This document shows, piece after piece, positions 27,537-35,390 of a DNA stretch of 64,000 nt (the stretch's first letter is position 1; each line of letters starts with the position of its first letter). The DNA lies in contig NZ_WUWG01000003.1 in NCBI RefSeq assembly GCF_009833495.1, forward strand, positions 372,001 to 436,000, written 5' to 3'. The translations under genes were made by a program, and so were the position numbers. This DNA comes from Oceanomicrobium pacificus (GTDB lineage: Bacteria > Pseudomonadota > Alphaproteobacteria > Rhodobacterales > Rhodobacteraceae). The notes under the pieces were generated by a model. The model was not told the DNA's origin. It made no database searches and saw only the letters and a program-made list of their open reading frames with translations.

Positions 27537-28242
27537 TCTTGTCCTTCAGAACTGGGAGCTCTTCGCGGGCGGTGTCTGGGTCACCGCGCAACTGACCTTC
27601 CTGTCGCTTTTCTTCGGCTTCTGCATCGCGCTGCCCTGCGGTCTGGCACGGGCGCGGCGCGTGGGCTGGGCCTCGCCGCTCATCAACGGATATGTCTACC
27701 TGTTTCGCGGCACGCCGCTCCTCGTGCAGACCTACCTGATCTATTACGGGCTCTCGCAATTCGAATTCATCCGCGACAGCTGGGCGTGGATTTTCCTGCG
27801 CGAGGCATGGTGGTGCGCGCTCATCGCATTCACGCTCAATTCGGGCGCCTACGCGACCGAAATCATCCGCGGCGCGGTGGAGACCACACCGAAAGGCGAG
27901 ACCGAGGCCGCGACGGCGCTCGGACTGGCGCCGCGTCAGGTGACATGGCTTGTGCTGATCCCTTCCGCGTTGCGGCGCGCGCTGCCGCAATATGGCAACG
28001 AGGTCGTCTTCATGCTGCATGGCTCGGCGGTGGCCAGCGTCATCACCATTCAGGACATTCTGGGAGCGGGACGCACGCTCAACGCGCGCTATTATGTCGC
28101 CTATGAAGGGTTCATCACGGCGGCGCTCCTTTACATGGCGATCACCTTCACGCTGGTGATGATCTTCCGCCAGCTGGAGAAACGCTACCTGCGGCACCTG
28201 AATATCCGGCCCGCCAAGAAAAGCCATGCAATTCCCGCATAG
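27526..28242 (+). CDS. Amino acid ABC transporter permease (HisM type)
   Basis: A 238-residue permease with the signature FRGTPLLVQTYLIYYGL and the EAA loop EAATALGLAPRQVTWLVLIPSALRRALPQYGNE. Adjacent ATG codons at 27523 and 27526 are both possible; AGGGGG sits immediately upstream. It is the partner of the preceding HisQ-type permease. No ATP-binding subunit follows: the next gene is a 57-residue protein and then a terminator, so the ATPase must come from elsewhere. Confidence 0.92.
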   Translation: MRVDLVLQNWELFAGGVWVTAQLTFLSLFFGFCIALPCGLARARRVGWASPLINGYVYLFRGTPLLVQTYLIYYGLSQFEFIRDSWAWIFLREAWWCALIAFTLNSGAYATEIIRGAVETTPKGETEAATALGLAPRQVTWLVLIPSALRRALPQYGNEVVFMLHGSAVASVITIQDILGAGRTLNARYYVAYEGFITAALLYMAITFTLVMIFRQLEKRYLRHLNIRPAKKSHAIPA

Positions 28243-28348
28243 CGGCTTTCGACTTTTTTGCACTGCAACAGAGCCGGTGGTCGCCTTACGTTGAGGTCAA
28301 CAGATTCAAGCGCGCCCGGTGACCGGGCCGCGAACCGGAGACCTCGAC

Positions 28349-28522
28349 ATGAGCCAGTATGATTTCCGTGTGCCGGACATTAACGAGCGCGAAGCCTATA
28401 TCGCCCGCGCCCACGAAATGCGCGCCGAAGCCGTGCGCGACAGCTTCAAGGCCCTCGGCCGCGCCATGACCGCAGCGATCCGCTCGGTTGCGACCCTCTT
28501 CAAGCGTCCGACGCACGCCTGA
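28349..28522 (+). CDS. Small Rhodobacterales-type protein, 57 residues
   Basis: A 57-residue protein, MSQYDFRVPDINEREAYIAR at the N-terminus. The middle is an Ala/Arg-rich amphipathic helix (AHEMRAEAVRDSFKALGRAMTAAIRSVATLFKR). It resembles the short conserved proteins of Rhodobacteraceae that start with an acidic/aromatic segment and end in such a helix; its function is unknown. GGAGACC sits before the start, and a strong intrinsic terminator follows 30 bases after the stop. A 12-base palindrome, GTTGAGGTCAAC (28290-28301), lies in its upstream region. Confidence 0.7.
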   Translation: MSQYDFRVPDINEREAYIARAHEMRAEAVRDSFKALGRAMTAAIRSVATLFKRPTHA

Positions 28523-28551
28523 CACCCTATTCAAAGTTCCTCCCTAGACTT

Positions 28552-28579
28552 GGGCCGTCCCGGACGGCCCATTTTTTTT
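28552..28579 (+). terminator. Strong intrinsic terminator (plus strand)
   Basis: GGGCCGTC-CCG-GACGGCCC followed by ATTTTTTTT. It ends the transcript of the 57-residue protein and probably also the ABC transporter operon. Confidence 0.9.
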
Positions 28580-28588
28580 GGCTGCAGG

Positions 28589-28613
28589 AAAAAAAGGCCG
28601 GCAATTGCCGGCC
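28589..28613 (-). terminator. Strong intrinsic terminator (minus strand)
   Basis: The perfect palindrome GGCCGGCAATTGCCGGCC (28596-28613) is followed, on the minus strand, by seven T residues. It closes the lipoprotein gene at 28644 and faces the preceding plus-strand terminator only a few bases away. Confidence 0.88.
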
Positions 28614-28643
28614 CCCAATGTAAGACTTTCTATCAGTCTGCCC

Positions 28644-29000
28644 TCAAACCGAGAAACATCCCTGCTTGATGCCGGCTTGTGTGAGCGCTTCGTAGTGACC
28701 CTTGGTCGACGCGAGTTCATTCTCATGATCGTCGCCGGTGGCAAGAAGAAATGCGGCAGGCCAGAACAGAACAATTGCAACGCCTGTTGCCACGGCATCG
28801 CTCGTCGCCTTGCTTTGCTGGTCATCAGCCAACTTGTTGACACGGGTTGCAATGGCATTGCGTTCCGAAACGATCTCGCCACAGTTTTTGGAGGAGTAGA
28901 CGGTCGGGCTTACATAATCCGCGCTGATCTTATCTGGGGATTTTGCGCATGCTGTCAGGGTCAAGGCGATCAGACACGCGCCGGCTGTTACTTTCTTCAT
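28644..29000 (-). CDS. Putative lipoprotein of unknown function
   Basis: A 118-residue protein with a lipoprotein signal, MKKVTAGACLIALTLTAC, lipidation expected at Cys18. A central hydrophobic run (about residues 69-88, VATGVAIVLFWPAAFLLA) is followed by a charged region DDHENELASTKGHYEAL. Two further cysteines (Cys40 and near residue 115) may pair. The sequence around it is visibly less GC-rich than the rest of the window, so horizontal acquisition is possible. It is an isolated minus-strand gene with its own terminator. Confidence 0.65.
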   Translation of the reverse strand: MKKVTAGACLIALTLTACAKSPDKISADYVSPTVYSSKNCGEIVSERNAIATRVNKLADDQQSKATSDAVATGVAIVLFWPAAFLLATGDDHENELASTKGHYEALTQAGIKQGCFSV

Positions 29001-29261
29001 TGGTCTTCCTTACTCATTAATGCCCCAATGAGTGGCGCGATTGCGCGTGGGGCAGGACGCGGTTCACCATCCTGCCCGGCTCGCAATCGGCAGTGTTGCA
29101 CTAATCCGACGCAAAAAATGAGAACCTTGATTTAGGTCAAATTTGCTCACCTTTTTATGGCGCCGATGTTTGACCTTGGGTCGTAAGGAGACCCGCAACG
29201 CAAGCCACCCCCGGCTTCAATCGGTCTTTCCCATCACGCGCCGCCGCGTTAGGAGACAGGC

Positions 29262-30458
29262 ATGAGCGACATTCAGACACCGACCGTTCGGCTGAAGCCG
29301 AAAATCTCGCCGCGGCAGATCCGATTCGGCGCGCCGTGGATCTTTGCCGACCAGCTGGTGCTCGACCGGCGCAGCCGCAATATCGCACCCGGTGCAATCG
29401 TTGCGGTCGAGGATGGCAACCGCCAGCCGCTCGGCTACGGCGCTTTCAATGCCAATTCGAAGATCGCCGTGCGGATGTTGGGCCTTGGCCCGGTGGAGGA
29501 TGTTGATGCGGACTGGTTCGAAGCCCGGTTCGCCCGCGCCGCCGCCTTGCGGGACAGGCTTTACGATGCGCCCTACTACAGGCTCGTCCATGCCGAGGCG
29601 GATGGGATGCCGGGGCTGATCGTCGACCGGTTCGGCGATGCGGCGGTCGTGCAGCCGAACGCGGCCTGGACGGACTCGCATCTGGACGCGCTTTGCGCCG
29701 GGCTGCAAAAAGCCGTTCCGGTCAGCACCATCGTGATGAACGGCAGCGGGCGGGCGCGCAAGCTCGAAGGGCTCGACGAGCGGGTCGATCTATTGGCAGG
29801 GCAGTTGGACGGGCCGCTGGCCGTGCCGATGAATGGTGCGACATACATGGCGGACCTGATCGGCGGCCAGAAGACGGGGCTCTTCTACGACCAGCGGCCG
29901 AACCATGCCTTTGCGGCACGGTTGGCGGGCGGTCAGGATGTGCTCGATGTGTTTTCCCATGTCGGCGGTTTCTCTCTCGCAGCGCTGGCGGCAGGCGCCG
30001 CTTCGGCCACGGCGGTTGACGGGTCGGCTTCGGCGCTCGAACTGGCTGAAGCCGGCGCGAAAACCTCCGGCACGGCAGACCGTTTCACCACACGGCGCGG
30101 GGATGCATTCGCGGAGATGGAGGCGCTTGCAGCCGAGGACCGGCAGTTCGGCCTCGTGATCTGCGATCCGCCTGCCTTTGCACCGGCCAAGCCGGCGCTG
30201 GAGGCCGGATTGCGCGCCTATGAACGTGTCGCGCGGCTCGGCACCGGACTGGTGGCGCCCGGCGGCTATCTTGTACTCTGCTCCTGCAGCCATGCGGCCG
30301 ATCTGGCAAAGTTCCGAGAGGTTTCGCTGAAAGGCGTCGGCCGGGCCGGTCGCCGCGCGCAGATCCTGCATGTGGGCGAGGCGGGGCCGGACCATCCGGT
30401 CCATCCGCATCTGGCCGAAAGCAGCTACCTGAAAGCCGTCTTCCTGCGGCTCGACTGA
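29262..30458 (+). CDS. Class I SAM-dependent rRNA methyltransferase (RlmI/RlmK-like)
   Basis: A 398-residue cytosine-C5-type rRNA methyltransferase. The N-terminal PUA domain begins RLKPKISPRQIRFGAPWIFADQL. A middle domain has HAEADGMPGLIVDRFG, and the Rossmann methyltransferase domain has motif QDVLDVFSHVGGFSLAALAAGA (about residues 222-243) and FGLVICDPPAFAPAK as motif IV. A CSCSHAADL motif near the end resembles that of RlmI. It probably methylates 23S rRNA. The gene-free stretch 29001-29261 upstream shows no clear promoter. The stop and the next start share one base (TGATG). Confidence 0.87.
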   Translation: MSDIQTPTVRLKPKISPRQIRFGAPWIFADQLVLDRRSRNIAPGAIVAVEDGNRQPLGYGAFNANSKIAVRMLGLGPVEDVDADWFEARFARAAALRDRLYDAPYYRLVHAEADGMPGLIVDRFGDAAVVQPNAAWTDSHLDALCAGLQKAVPVSTIVMNGSGRARKLEGLDERVDLLAGQLDGPLAVPMNGATYMADLIGGQKTGLFYDQRPNHAFAARLAGGQDVLDVFSHVGGFSLAALAAGAASATAVDGSASALELAEAGAKTSGTADRFTTRRGDAFAEMEALAAEDRQFGLVICDPPAFAPAKPALEAGLRAYERVARLGTGLVAPGGYLVLCSCSHAADLAKFREVSLKGVGRAGRRAQILHVGEAGPDHPVHPHLAESSYLKAVFLRLD

Positions 30459-30994
30459 TGCGCGCGGTCCTCGATGCCTGCGTGCTGTTCCCGACCGTGC
30501 TCCGCGAGATCCTGACGGGTGTCGCGGCCGAGGGCGGTTATGCGCCGCTCTGGTCGCCGCGCATCCTCGAGGAATGGCGCCGCGCCGCGCTGCGGCTGCC
30601 CGACCCGGCGGCCGGTGCCATCGCGGAAGGGGAAATCGCGCTTCTGAATACGGCCTTCCCCGGCGCCAGCATCGCCATCGACCAGGCAACCGAGGCCACG
30701 CTCGACCTGCCGGATGCAAATGACCGCCATGTGCTGGCCGCCGCGATCGACGGTCAGGCATCGCTGATCGTGACCCATAACCTGCGGGATTTCCCGCTGC
30801 GCAGGCTGGCCGCGTCGGGCGTGCGCCCGGTCAGCCCCGATCAGTTCCTGCTGGCCGATATGGACCTGTCGCTGGTCGAGGCTGTCGTGGCCCAAGTGCA
30901 GGCCCGGACGGAGAAGATTTCGGGGCGCGAGCAGCCGCTCCGGCCGCTCCTGCGGCGGGCGGGGCTGCCGCGGCTCGGCAAGGCGCTCGGCTGA
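30458..30994 (+). CDS. PIN domain protein (RSP_2648-like)
   Basis: A 178-residue PIN-domain protein, a probable metal-dependent ribonuclease. Acidic active-site residues are visible: Asp6 in VLDACVLFP, and DANDRHVLAAAI followed by THNLRDF. PIN proteins of this Rhodobacter type (RSP_2648 family) are not accompanied by a small antitoxin. Here the gene starts in the stop of the rRNA methyltransferase, so a role in RNA processing is more plausible than a toxin-antitoxin role. The C-terminal about 40 residues are basic. Confidence 0.78.
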   Translation: MRAVLDACVLFPTVLREILTGVAAEGGYAPLWSPRILEEWRRAALRLPDPAAGAIAEGEIALLNTAFPGASIAIDQATEATLDLPDANDRHVLAAAIDGQASLIVTHNLRDFPLRRLAASGVRPVSPDQFLLADMDLSLVEAVVAQVQARTEKISGREQPLRPLLRRAGLPRLGKALG

Positions 30995-31690
30995 TCAGCC
31001 CTCCCGGGCGGTGGTCCATCCCGCTTCGAGCCTGCGCAGCGCCGCGATCCGCTTTTCGGTCTGTGGGTGGCTCGACAGCCAGACCGGACCGCCCTGACCA
31101 CCCATGCCGGTCATCCGGTCGAGTTTCTCGAAGAGCGCAATCTGGGGGGCAACGCCGATCCCTGCCTTTGTGAGGAGCGCAGCGGCATAGGCATCGGCCT
31201 CGAACTCGTCCTGCCGCGACAGGGTCGCCGTCAGGAGCGTCACCAGGCCCTGCGCGATCCACGGTCCGACCACCGGCACCAGCCGCCCGATCACCATGGT
31301 CAGCACCACGCGGATGGCATTCTGGGCGCTGAAGTCGATCATCCGCCGGCGCGCATGGCCGAGCGCCACATGACCCAGTTCATGCGCGATGACGGAGGAG
31401 AGTTCCGCCGCCGACACCGCGCCCGACTGGTATTTGCGCAAGAAGCCGCGGGTGATGAAAACGCGCCCGTCAGGGGCCGCGAGCCCGTTTACCGGTTCGA
31501 TTTCATAAACGTAAACAGGAACCTCCTTGACGCCCAGTTCCTGCGCCATCCGCGCGGTCAGGGCGTTTAGGATCGGATCGCTCAGGCGGGAGGACTTGCG
31601 GTCGAGGTCGCGTTTCAGCCGGTTGGCCGAGAAAAGATACATGACAAGCCCGACCGCGACGGCGATCAGGATCGGGGCCAGCCTCAGCAT
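30995..31690 (-). CDS. M48 family metalloprotease
   Basis: A 231-residue peptidase. A short N-terminal membrane anchor (residues about 3-20, PILIAVAVGLVMYLFSA) is followed by the M48 catalytic domain with the zinc motif HELGH at 103-107 and the third zinc ligand Glu within LSRQDEFEADAYAAALL. This is a small periplasm-facing Zn protease similar to HtpX/BepA-type quality-control proteases. It is the last gene of the seven-gene operon led by moxR, beginning four bases after the preceding gene. Confidence 0.85.
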   Translation of the reverse strand: MLRLAPILIAVAVGLVMYLFSANRLKRDLDRKSSRLSDPILNALTARMAQELGVKEVPVYVYEIEPVNGLAAPDGRVFITRGFLRKYQSGAVSAAELSSVIAHELGHVALGHARRRMIDFSAQNAIRVVLTMVIGRLVPVVGPWIAQGLVTLLTATLSRQDEFEADAYAAALLTKAGIGVAPQIALFEKLDRMTGMGGQGGPVWLSSHPQTEKRIAALRRLEAGWTTAREG

Positions 31691-31694
31691 GATG

Positions 31695-32201
31695 TTACCT
31701 CATCCATGCTGCATATATGGGGTCTTCGCGCGCCATGTCATCATAGAGCCAGACCATCCGGTCGATGAACCACATCTTGCCGCCGAAGGCGAGCGCAAGG
31801 CCGAAGAGCGTCAGCCCGCCCGCATGGGTCCAGAGCCCCCAGACGAGAAAGAGCAGCCCGGCGGCCGCCACCCAGACCAGCAGTTGCGCCATCCGTTCGT
31901 GATGGGGCGGGATCGGGCGCTCGGCACGCGCCAGCCAGACGCGCTCACCCATCACGCCGCGTGCCGGCCAGGACCGGGTGGATTCCGGCGGACCGAAAGC
32001 GCGTGGATTGATCGCGGTCCAGAACGCGATCAGCCCCAGCGGCAGGAGCGTCCACCAGCCCATCGCGGGCGCGAACCACAGGACCAGCGTCACGGCGGGC
32101 AGGATCGGGATGCGGGTCCAGACGCTCCACGGGTTGGCGTGGCGCGCCCAACCCTCTTCGTCGAGCCGGTGCAGCGCGGCCAGCCGGTCCATTATGCTCA
32201 T
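31695..32201 (-). CDS. Membrane protein of the DUF6653 type (tentative)
   Basis: A 168-residue protein with about four hydrophobic segments: WTRIPILPAVTLVLWFAP, WWTLLPLGLIAFWTAI, LLVWVAAAGLLFLVWGLW and TLFGLALAFGGKMWFID. Its soluble tail ends MVWLYDDMAREDPIYAAW. The order of helices and tail resembles the DUF6653 family; I am not certain. The start at 32201 overlaps the stop of the VWA gene by four bases (ATGA). A longer reading would run into that gene. Confidence 0.65.
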   Translation of the reverse strand: MSIMDRLAALHRLDEEGWARHANPWSVWTRIPILPAVTLVLWFAPAMGWWTLLPLGLIAFWTAINPRAFGPPESTRSWPARGVMGERVWLARAERPIPPHHERMAQLLVWVAAAGLLFLVWGLWTHAGGLTLFGLALAFGGKMWFIDRMVWLYDDMAREDPIYAAWMR

Positions 32202-33388
32202 CGCGAGAGGTCCCGCATCGCGCCGGACAGGCCCTGCAGGGTCAGCGGGAACATCCGGTCCTCGAAAATCTGGCGAATCATGCCGACCGACTGGGTGTAG
32301 CGCCAATGCGCCTCGGGCAGGGGGTTCAGCCAGACATGCGACGGCCATTGCTCGCGGGCGCGGGTGAGCCAGACATGGCCGGCCTCCGCGTTCCAATGCT
32401 CGTTCGCGCCGCCCGGCTGGACGATCTCGTAGGGCGACATGGCCGCGTCGCCGACGAAGATACATTTGTAGTCGCGGCCGAAGGTGCGCAGGATTTCGGC
32501 CGTGGCCACCTGCTGGTCGTGCCGGCGGCGATTGTCCTTCCAGACGCCCTCATAGAGGCAGTTGTGGAAGTAGAAATGTTCGAAATGCTTGAACTCGCTG
32601 CTCGCGGCGGAAAACAGTTCATCCATCTGCCGCACATAGGCGTCCATCGAGCCGCCCACGTCGAGGAAGAGCAGCACCTTGACCGCGTTGCGCCGTTCCG
32701 GCCGGGTCTGCACGTCCAGATAGCCATGCTCTGCCGTGGCGCGGATGGTGCCGGACAGGTCGAACTCCTCCGCCGCGCCGTCGCGGGCCCAGCGGCGCAG
32801 CCGTTTCAGGGCGACCTTGATCGTCCGCGTGCCCAGTTCCACGCTGTCATCAAGATTGCGGAACTGGCGCTGGTCCCAGACCTTTACCGCGCTTTTGTGC
32901 CGGCTTTCCTTCTGGCCGATCCGCACCCCTTCGGGATTGTAGCCTAACGCCCCGAAAGGCGAGGTGCCGGCCGTGCCGATCCATTTCGAGCCGCCCTGAT
33001 GCCGCCCGGCCTGCTCTTCCAGCCGTTTCTTCAGCGTTTCCATGAGCTTGTCGAAACCGCCCAGCGATTCGATCAGGGCCTTTTCCTCTTCGCTCAGGTG
33101 CTTTTCGGCCAGTTTGCGCAGCCAGTCTTCGGGCAGTCCCTGCGGGCCGGTTCCGGTGCCGTCCGGTCCTGCGCCGCCCGACAGGCCCTTGAAGTGGGCG
33201 GCGAAGGCGCGGTCGAACCGGTCGAGGAACCGCTCGTCCTTCACCATCGCCGCGCGGGCGAGATAGTAGAACGCTTCCGGGTCGCGCGCGGGCACATCCG
33301 CGTCGAGCGCTTCGAGGAAGGTCAGGAACTCCCTGAGCGTTACCGGAACGCCGCCGTCTCGCAAGGCAAGGAAGAACCCGAGAAACAT
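32198..33388 (-). CDS. VWA domain protein (CoxE-like, COG3825)
   Basis: A 396-residue protein. The C-terminal half is a von Willebrand factor A domain with an atypical metal-binding motif, DVGGS at 243-247, as usual for the CoxE/COG3825 family. The N-terminal half is helical and charged, with an Asp/Gly-rich linker near residues 70-90. In the CoxD/CoxE and MoxR/VWA systems, the VWA protein works with an AAA+ ATPase to mature a metalloenzyme or remodel a client. The matching MoxR ATPase is in the same operon. The gene overlaps the next by four bases. Confidence 0.9.
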   Translation of the reverse strand: MFLGFFLALRDGGVPVTLREFLTFLEALDADVPARDPEAFYYLARAAMVKDERFLDRFDRAFAAHFKGLSGGAGPDGTGTGPQGLPEDWLRKLAEKHLSEEEKALIESLGGFDKLMETLKKRLEEQAGRHQGGSKWIGTAGTSPFGALGYNPEGVRIGQKESRHKSAVKVWDQRQFRNLDDSVELGTRTIKVALKRLRRWARDGAAEEFDLSGTIRATAEHGYLDVQTRPERRNAVKVLLFLDVGGSMDAYVRQMDELFSAASSEFKHFEHFYFHNCLYEGVWKDNRRRHDQQVATAEILRTFGRDYKCIFVGDAAMSPYEIVQPGGANEHWNAEAGHVWLTRAREQWPSHVWLNPLPEAHWRYTQSVGMIRQIFEDRMFPLTLQGLSGAMRDLSR

Positions 33389-33394
33389 CGGGTT

Positions 33395-33562
33395 TCAGCC
33401 CAGCAGGTGGCCGAGCAGGATCGACAGGAACAGCCCCGCCACGGCAAAGGCGAGCCCGTGGGCGGCGGCATATTGCAGCCGGTCCTTGGTGTTGCCACCG
33501 GCGCGCTTGGCGCGGACATAGCCCCATGCGACGCCGATCAGTGCGGCGACGAGAATGATCAT
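33395..33562 (-). CDS. Small two-helix membrane protein
   Basis: A 55-residue protein. It starts MIILVAALIGVAWGYVRAKR, has a charged centre (RAKRAGGNTKDRL) and a second hydrophobic segment AFAVAGLFLSILLGHLLG. Family unknown. The start overlaps the DUF2927 gene by four bases and its stop is six bases from the VWA start, so it clearly belongs to the moxR operon. Confidence 0.75.
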   Translation of the reverse strand: MIILVAALIGVAWGYVRAKRAGGNTKDRLQYAAAHGLAFAVAGLFLSILLGHLLG

Positions 33563-34944
33563 GGTCTTTCCTCTCTGGTCTGAAGCAGGGCGGCCTCGGC
33601 AAAGGCGTCGATCTGGTCCTGGGCCTCGCGGATCGCGGCGCTGGACGGACCGAAGGCGAAGCGCGCCCATTTCAGACTGTCTTCCTGTGCGGCCGCGGCG
33701 CTTTGCATCTGTCCGCGCGCCTCGAACACGGCCGCCTGAATGGCATGGAGACCGGACAGAAGCAGCGCATTTTCAGCCGCGCGGGCGGCGGGCAGGGCTT
33801 CCTCGGCCAGGCTGAAGGCTATGTCGTTCTGCCCGTCGGCCAGCGCCACCACCGCCAGATGCATCGCCGCCTGCGCGGCGCGGATATCCACGCCACCGGC
33901 TGCGCGGCGGAACATGTCATAGGCCCGCACGAATTGCAGCGTCGCGGCGGACGCATCCTGCCGCAGATAGAGCCGCCCGAGCGCCAGATGGGACACGCCG
34001 AGCCGGTGATCCTGCGGCCGCATGGCCTGACCGAGTTGCACCGCTGCGCGGGCGCCGTTCTCGCGCGTTCCGCGCCGGTTGCGGCGGTCGAGCGCCTGTT
34101 CGATCGCCTCGTCCCAGCGGGCATTGGTGGCGGCTTCGGCAACAGGGGCGCGCCCGCCTTTCGGGTTGGTGCGCGCCAGCACGCGGGGCAATTGTGCGGC
34201 CATCGCGGCCCGCGGCATGCCGGAGCGGAATTCGGGCTGGTAGATGGTCCGCAGCACGGTCATGTCGAAAGGTGTCAGCACGGAATGGAAATTGTCGTCG
34301 TTGAAGACCGTGTCGGAGAGCCGGTAGACATCATTGACCGGCCCGAGCGCCTGCGCGACCTCCTCATGCAGGCAGTCGCGAACTTCCTGCGGGGGGCTGT
34401 CGTCGGGGATGAAAATTCCGACTGTGCCCATGGTGCGCAGGTCGCGCCAGTCGGTGCGGTTGCGGCGCCCCTGTTTCCGGAAAACCTCCCATCCGTCCAC
34501 ACCGGGCGCGATGAAACAGGCGGCTCCGGGCGCCACGCGGTTCATCTGGGCAGACGGCACAAGCTGGATATGCATGTCGGCCCGCGCGACGTCGCCGGTC
34601 AGCGCAATGTCGATCCCGGCCTCGGCCCGCAACCGCGCGATCAGCCCGTCAATCTCGGGGCGGTAGGCGCGCAGACCCTCGGAGCGAAGCGCAATCCGAA
34701 CCGGGCGCTCGTAGCGCAACAGGCCCGGCAGCGGATCACCGTTTTCCAGCTGGAAAGCCAGTTCGAGAATGTCATTTGCCAGCATCCGGTTCGACCGCGC
34801 GACACCTTGCGGGCGGATTTGCGTGGGGAACCGCGCCACGGTAACGCTTTGAGCCTGCGGGCGCTCGGGCGACGCCGGCGCGGGCAATTCGGCACAGGCC
34901 GCGGCAAGGAGCGGCAGCGCCAGAGCAAGGCCACGGCCCCACAT
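33559..34944 (-). CDS. DUF2927 lipoprotein
   Basis: A 461-residue protein with a lipoprotein signal (MWGRGLALALPLLAAACAEL, lipidation expected at the Cys of LAAAC). A DUF2927 domain (about residues 50-260) includes the family stretch DSPPQEVRDCLHEEVAQALGPVNDVYRLSDTVFNDDNFH. An Arg-rich linker and a helical, TPR-like C-terminal part follow (AVQLGQAMRPQDHRLG... repeats). It is probably anchored in the outer or inner membrane, facing the periplasm. Function unknown. It shares one base with the GNAT stop (TGATG). Confidence 0.82.
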   Translation of the reverse strand: MWGRGLALALPLLAAACAELPAPASPERPQAQSVTVARFPTQIRPQGVARSNRMLANDILELAFQLENGDPLPGLLRYERPVRIALRSEGLRAYRPEIDGLIARLRAEAGIDIALTGDVARADMHIQLVPSAQMNRVAPGAACFIAPGVDGWEVFRKQGRRNRTDWRDLRTMGTVGIFIPDDSPPQEVRDCLHEEVAQALGPVNDVYRLSDTVFNDDNFHSVLTPFDMTVLRTIYQPEFRSGMPRAAMAAQLPRVLARTNPKGGRAPVAEAATNARWDEAIEQALDRRNRRGTRENGARAAVQLGQAMRPQDHRLGVSHLALGRLYLRQDASAATLQFVRAYDMFRRAAGGVDIRAAQAAMHLAVVALADGQNDIAFSLAEEALPAARAAENALLLSGLHAIQAAVFEARGQMQSAAAAQEDSLKWARFAFGPSSAAIREAQDQIDAFAEAALLQTREERP

Positions 34945-35390
34945 CAGGCGGGCCGCCGGTAGACGATGAAATCGGACTTCTTGCCGATCCGGTCGTAAAG
35001 CTGCCGCGCGGTCGCGTTGCCCTCCTGCGTCAGCCAGTAGATCGACGGGCAGCCGGCTTCATCGGCCGCGGCATAGACATGTTCGATGAGGGCCCGCCCT
35101 GCGCCGGTGCCGCGTGCCTCGGGCGCGACATAGAGGTCCTGCAGATAGACCGTGTTCTCCACCCGCCAGCAATGGCGGTGAAACAGGTAGTGGACGAGCC
35201 CGACCGGCACCCCGTCCCGCACCGCCAGACGGCCGTGGAACTCCTGCGGATCATCGCTGCAAAGCCGCCGGAAGGTGGTTGCATAGACCGGCTCGGGCAC
35301 GGTCGCTTCGTAGAAGTCGAGATAGGCGGTCCAGAGCCGACGCCAGTCGGCCTCGTCAGCCGGGGTGAGCGGGCGAATCGCAAGCGTCAT
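34944..35390 (-). CDS. GNAT family N-acetyltransferase
   Basis: A 148-residue acetyltransferase with the acetyl-CoA-binding pattern LYVAPEARGTGAGRALIEHVYAAADEAG, preceded by VYLQDL. Upstream RPLTPADEADWRRLWTAYLDFYE is the usual N-terminal helix-strand. The substrate is unknown. It starts within the last bases of moxR, so its product is made together with the ATPase. Confidence 0.85.
   Translation of the reverse strand: MTLAIRPLTPADEADWRRLWTAYLDFYEATVPEPVYATTFRRLCSDDPQEFHGRLAVRDGVPVGLVHYLFHRHCWRVENTVYLQDLYVAPEARGTGAGRALIEHVYAAADEAGCPSIYWLTQEGNATARQLYDRIGKKSDFIVYRRPA

Noticed and set aside
30458-30994. PIN gene as half of a toxin-antitoxin pair
   Set aside because: No small antitoxin frame lies beside it; it is coupled to an rRNA methyltransferase.
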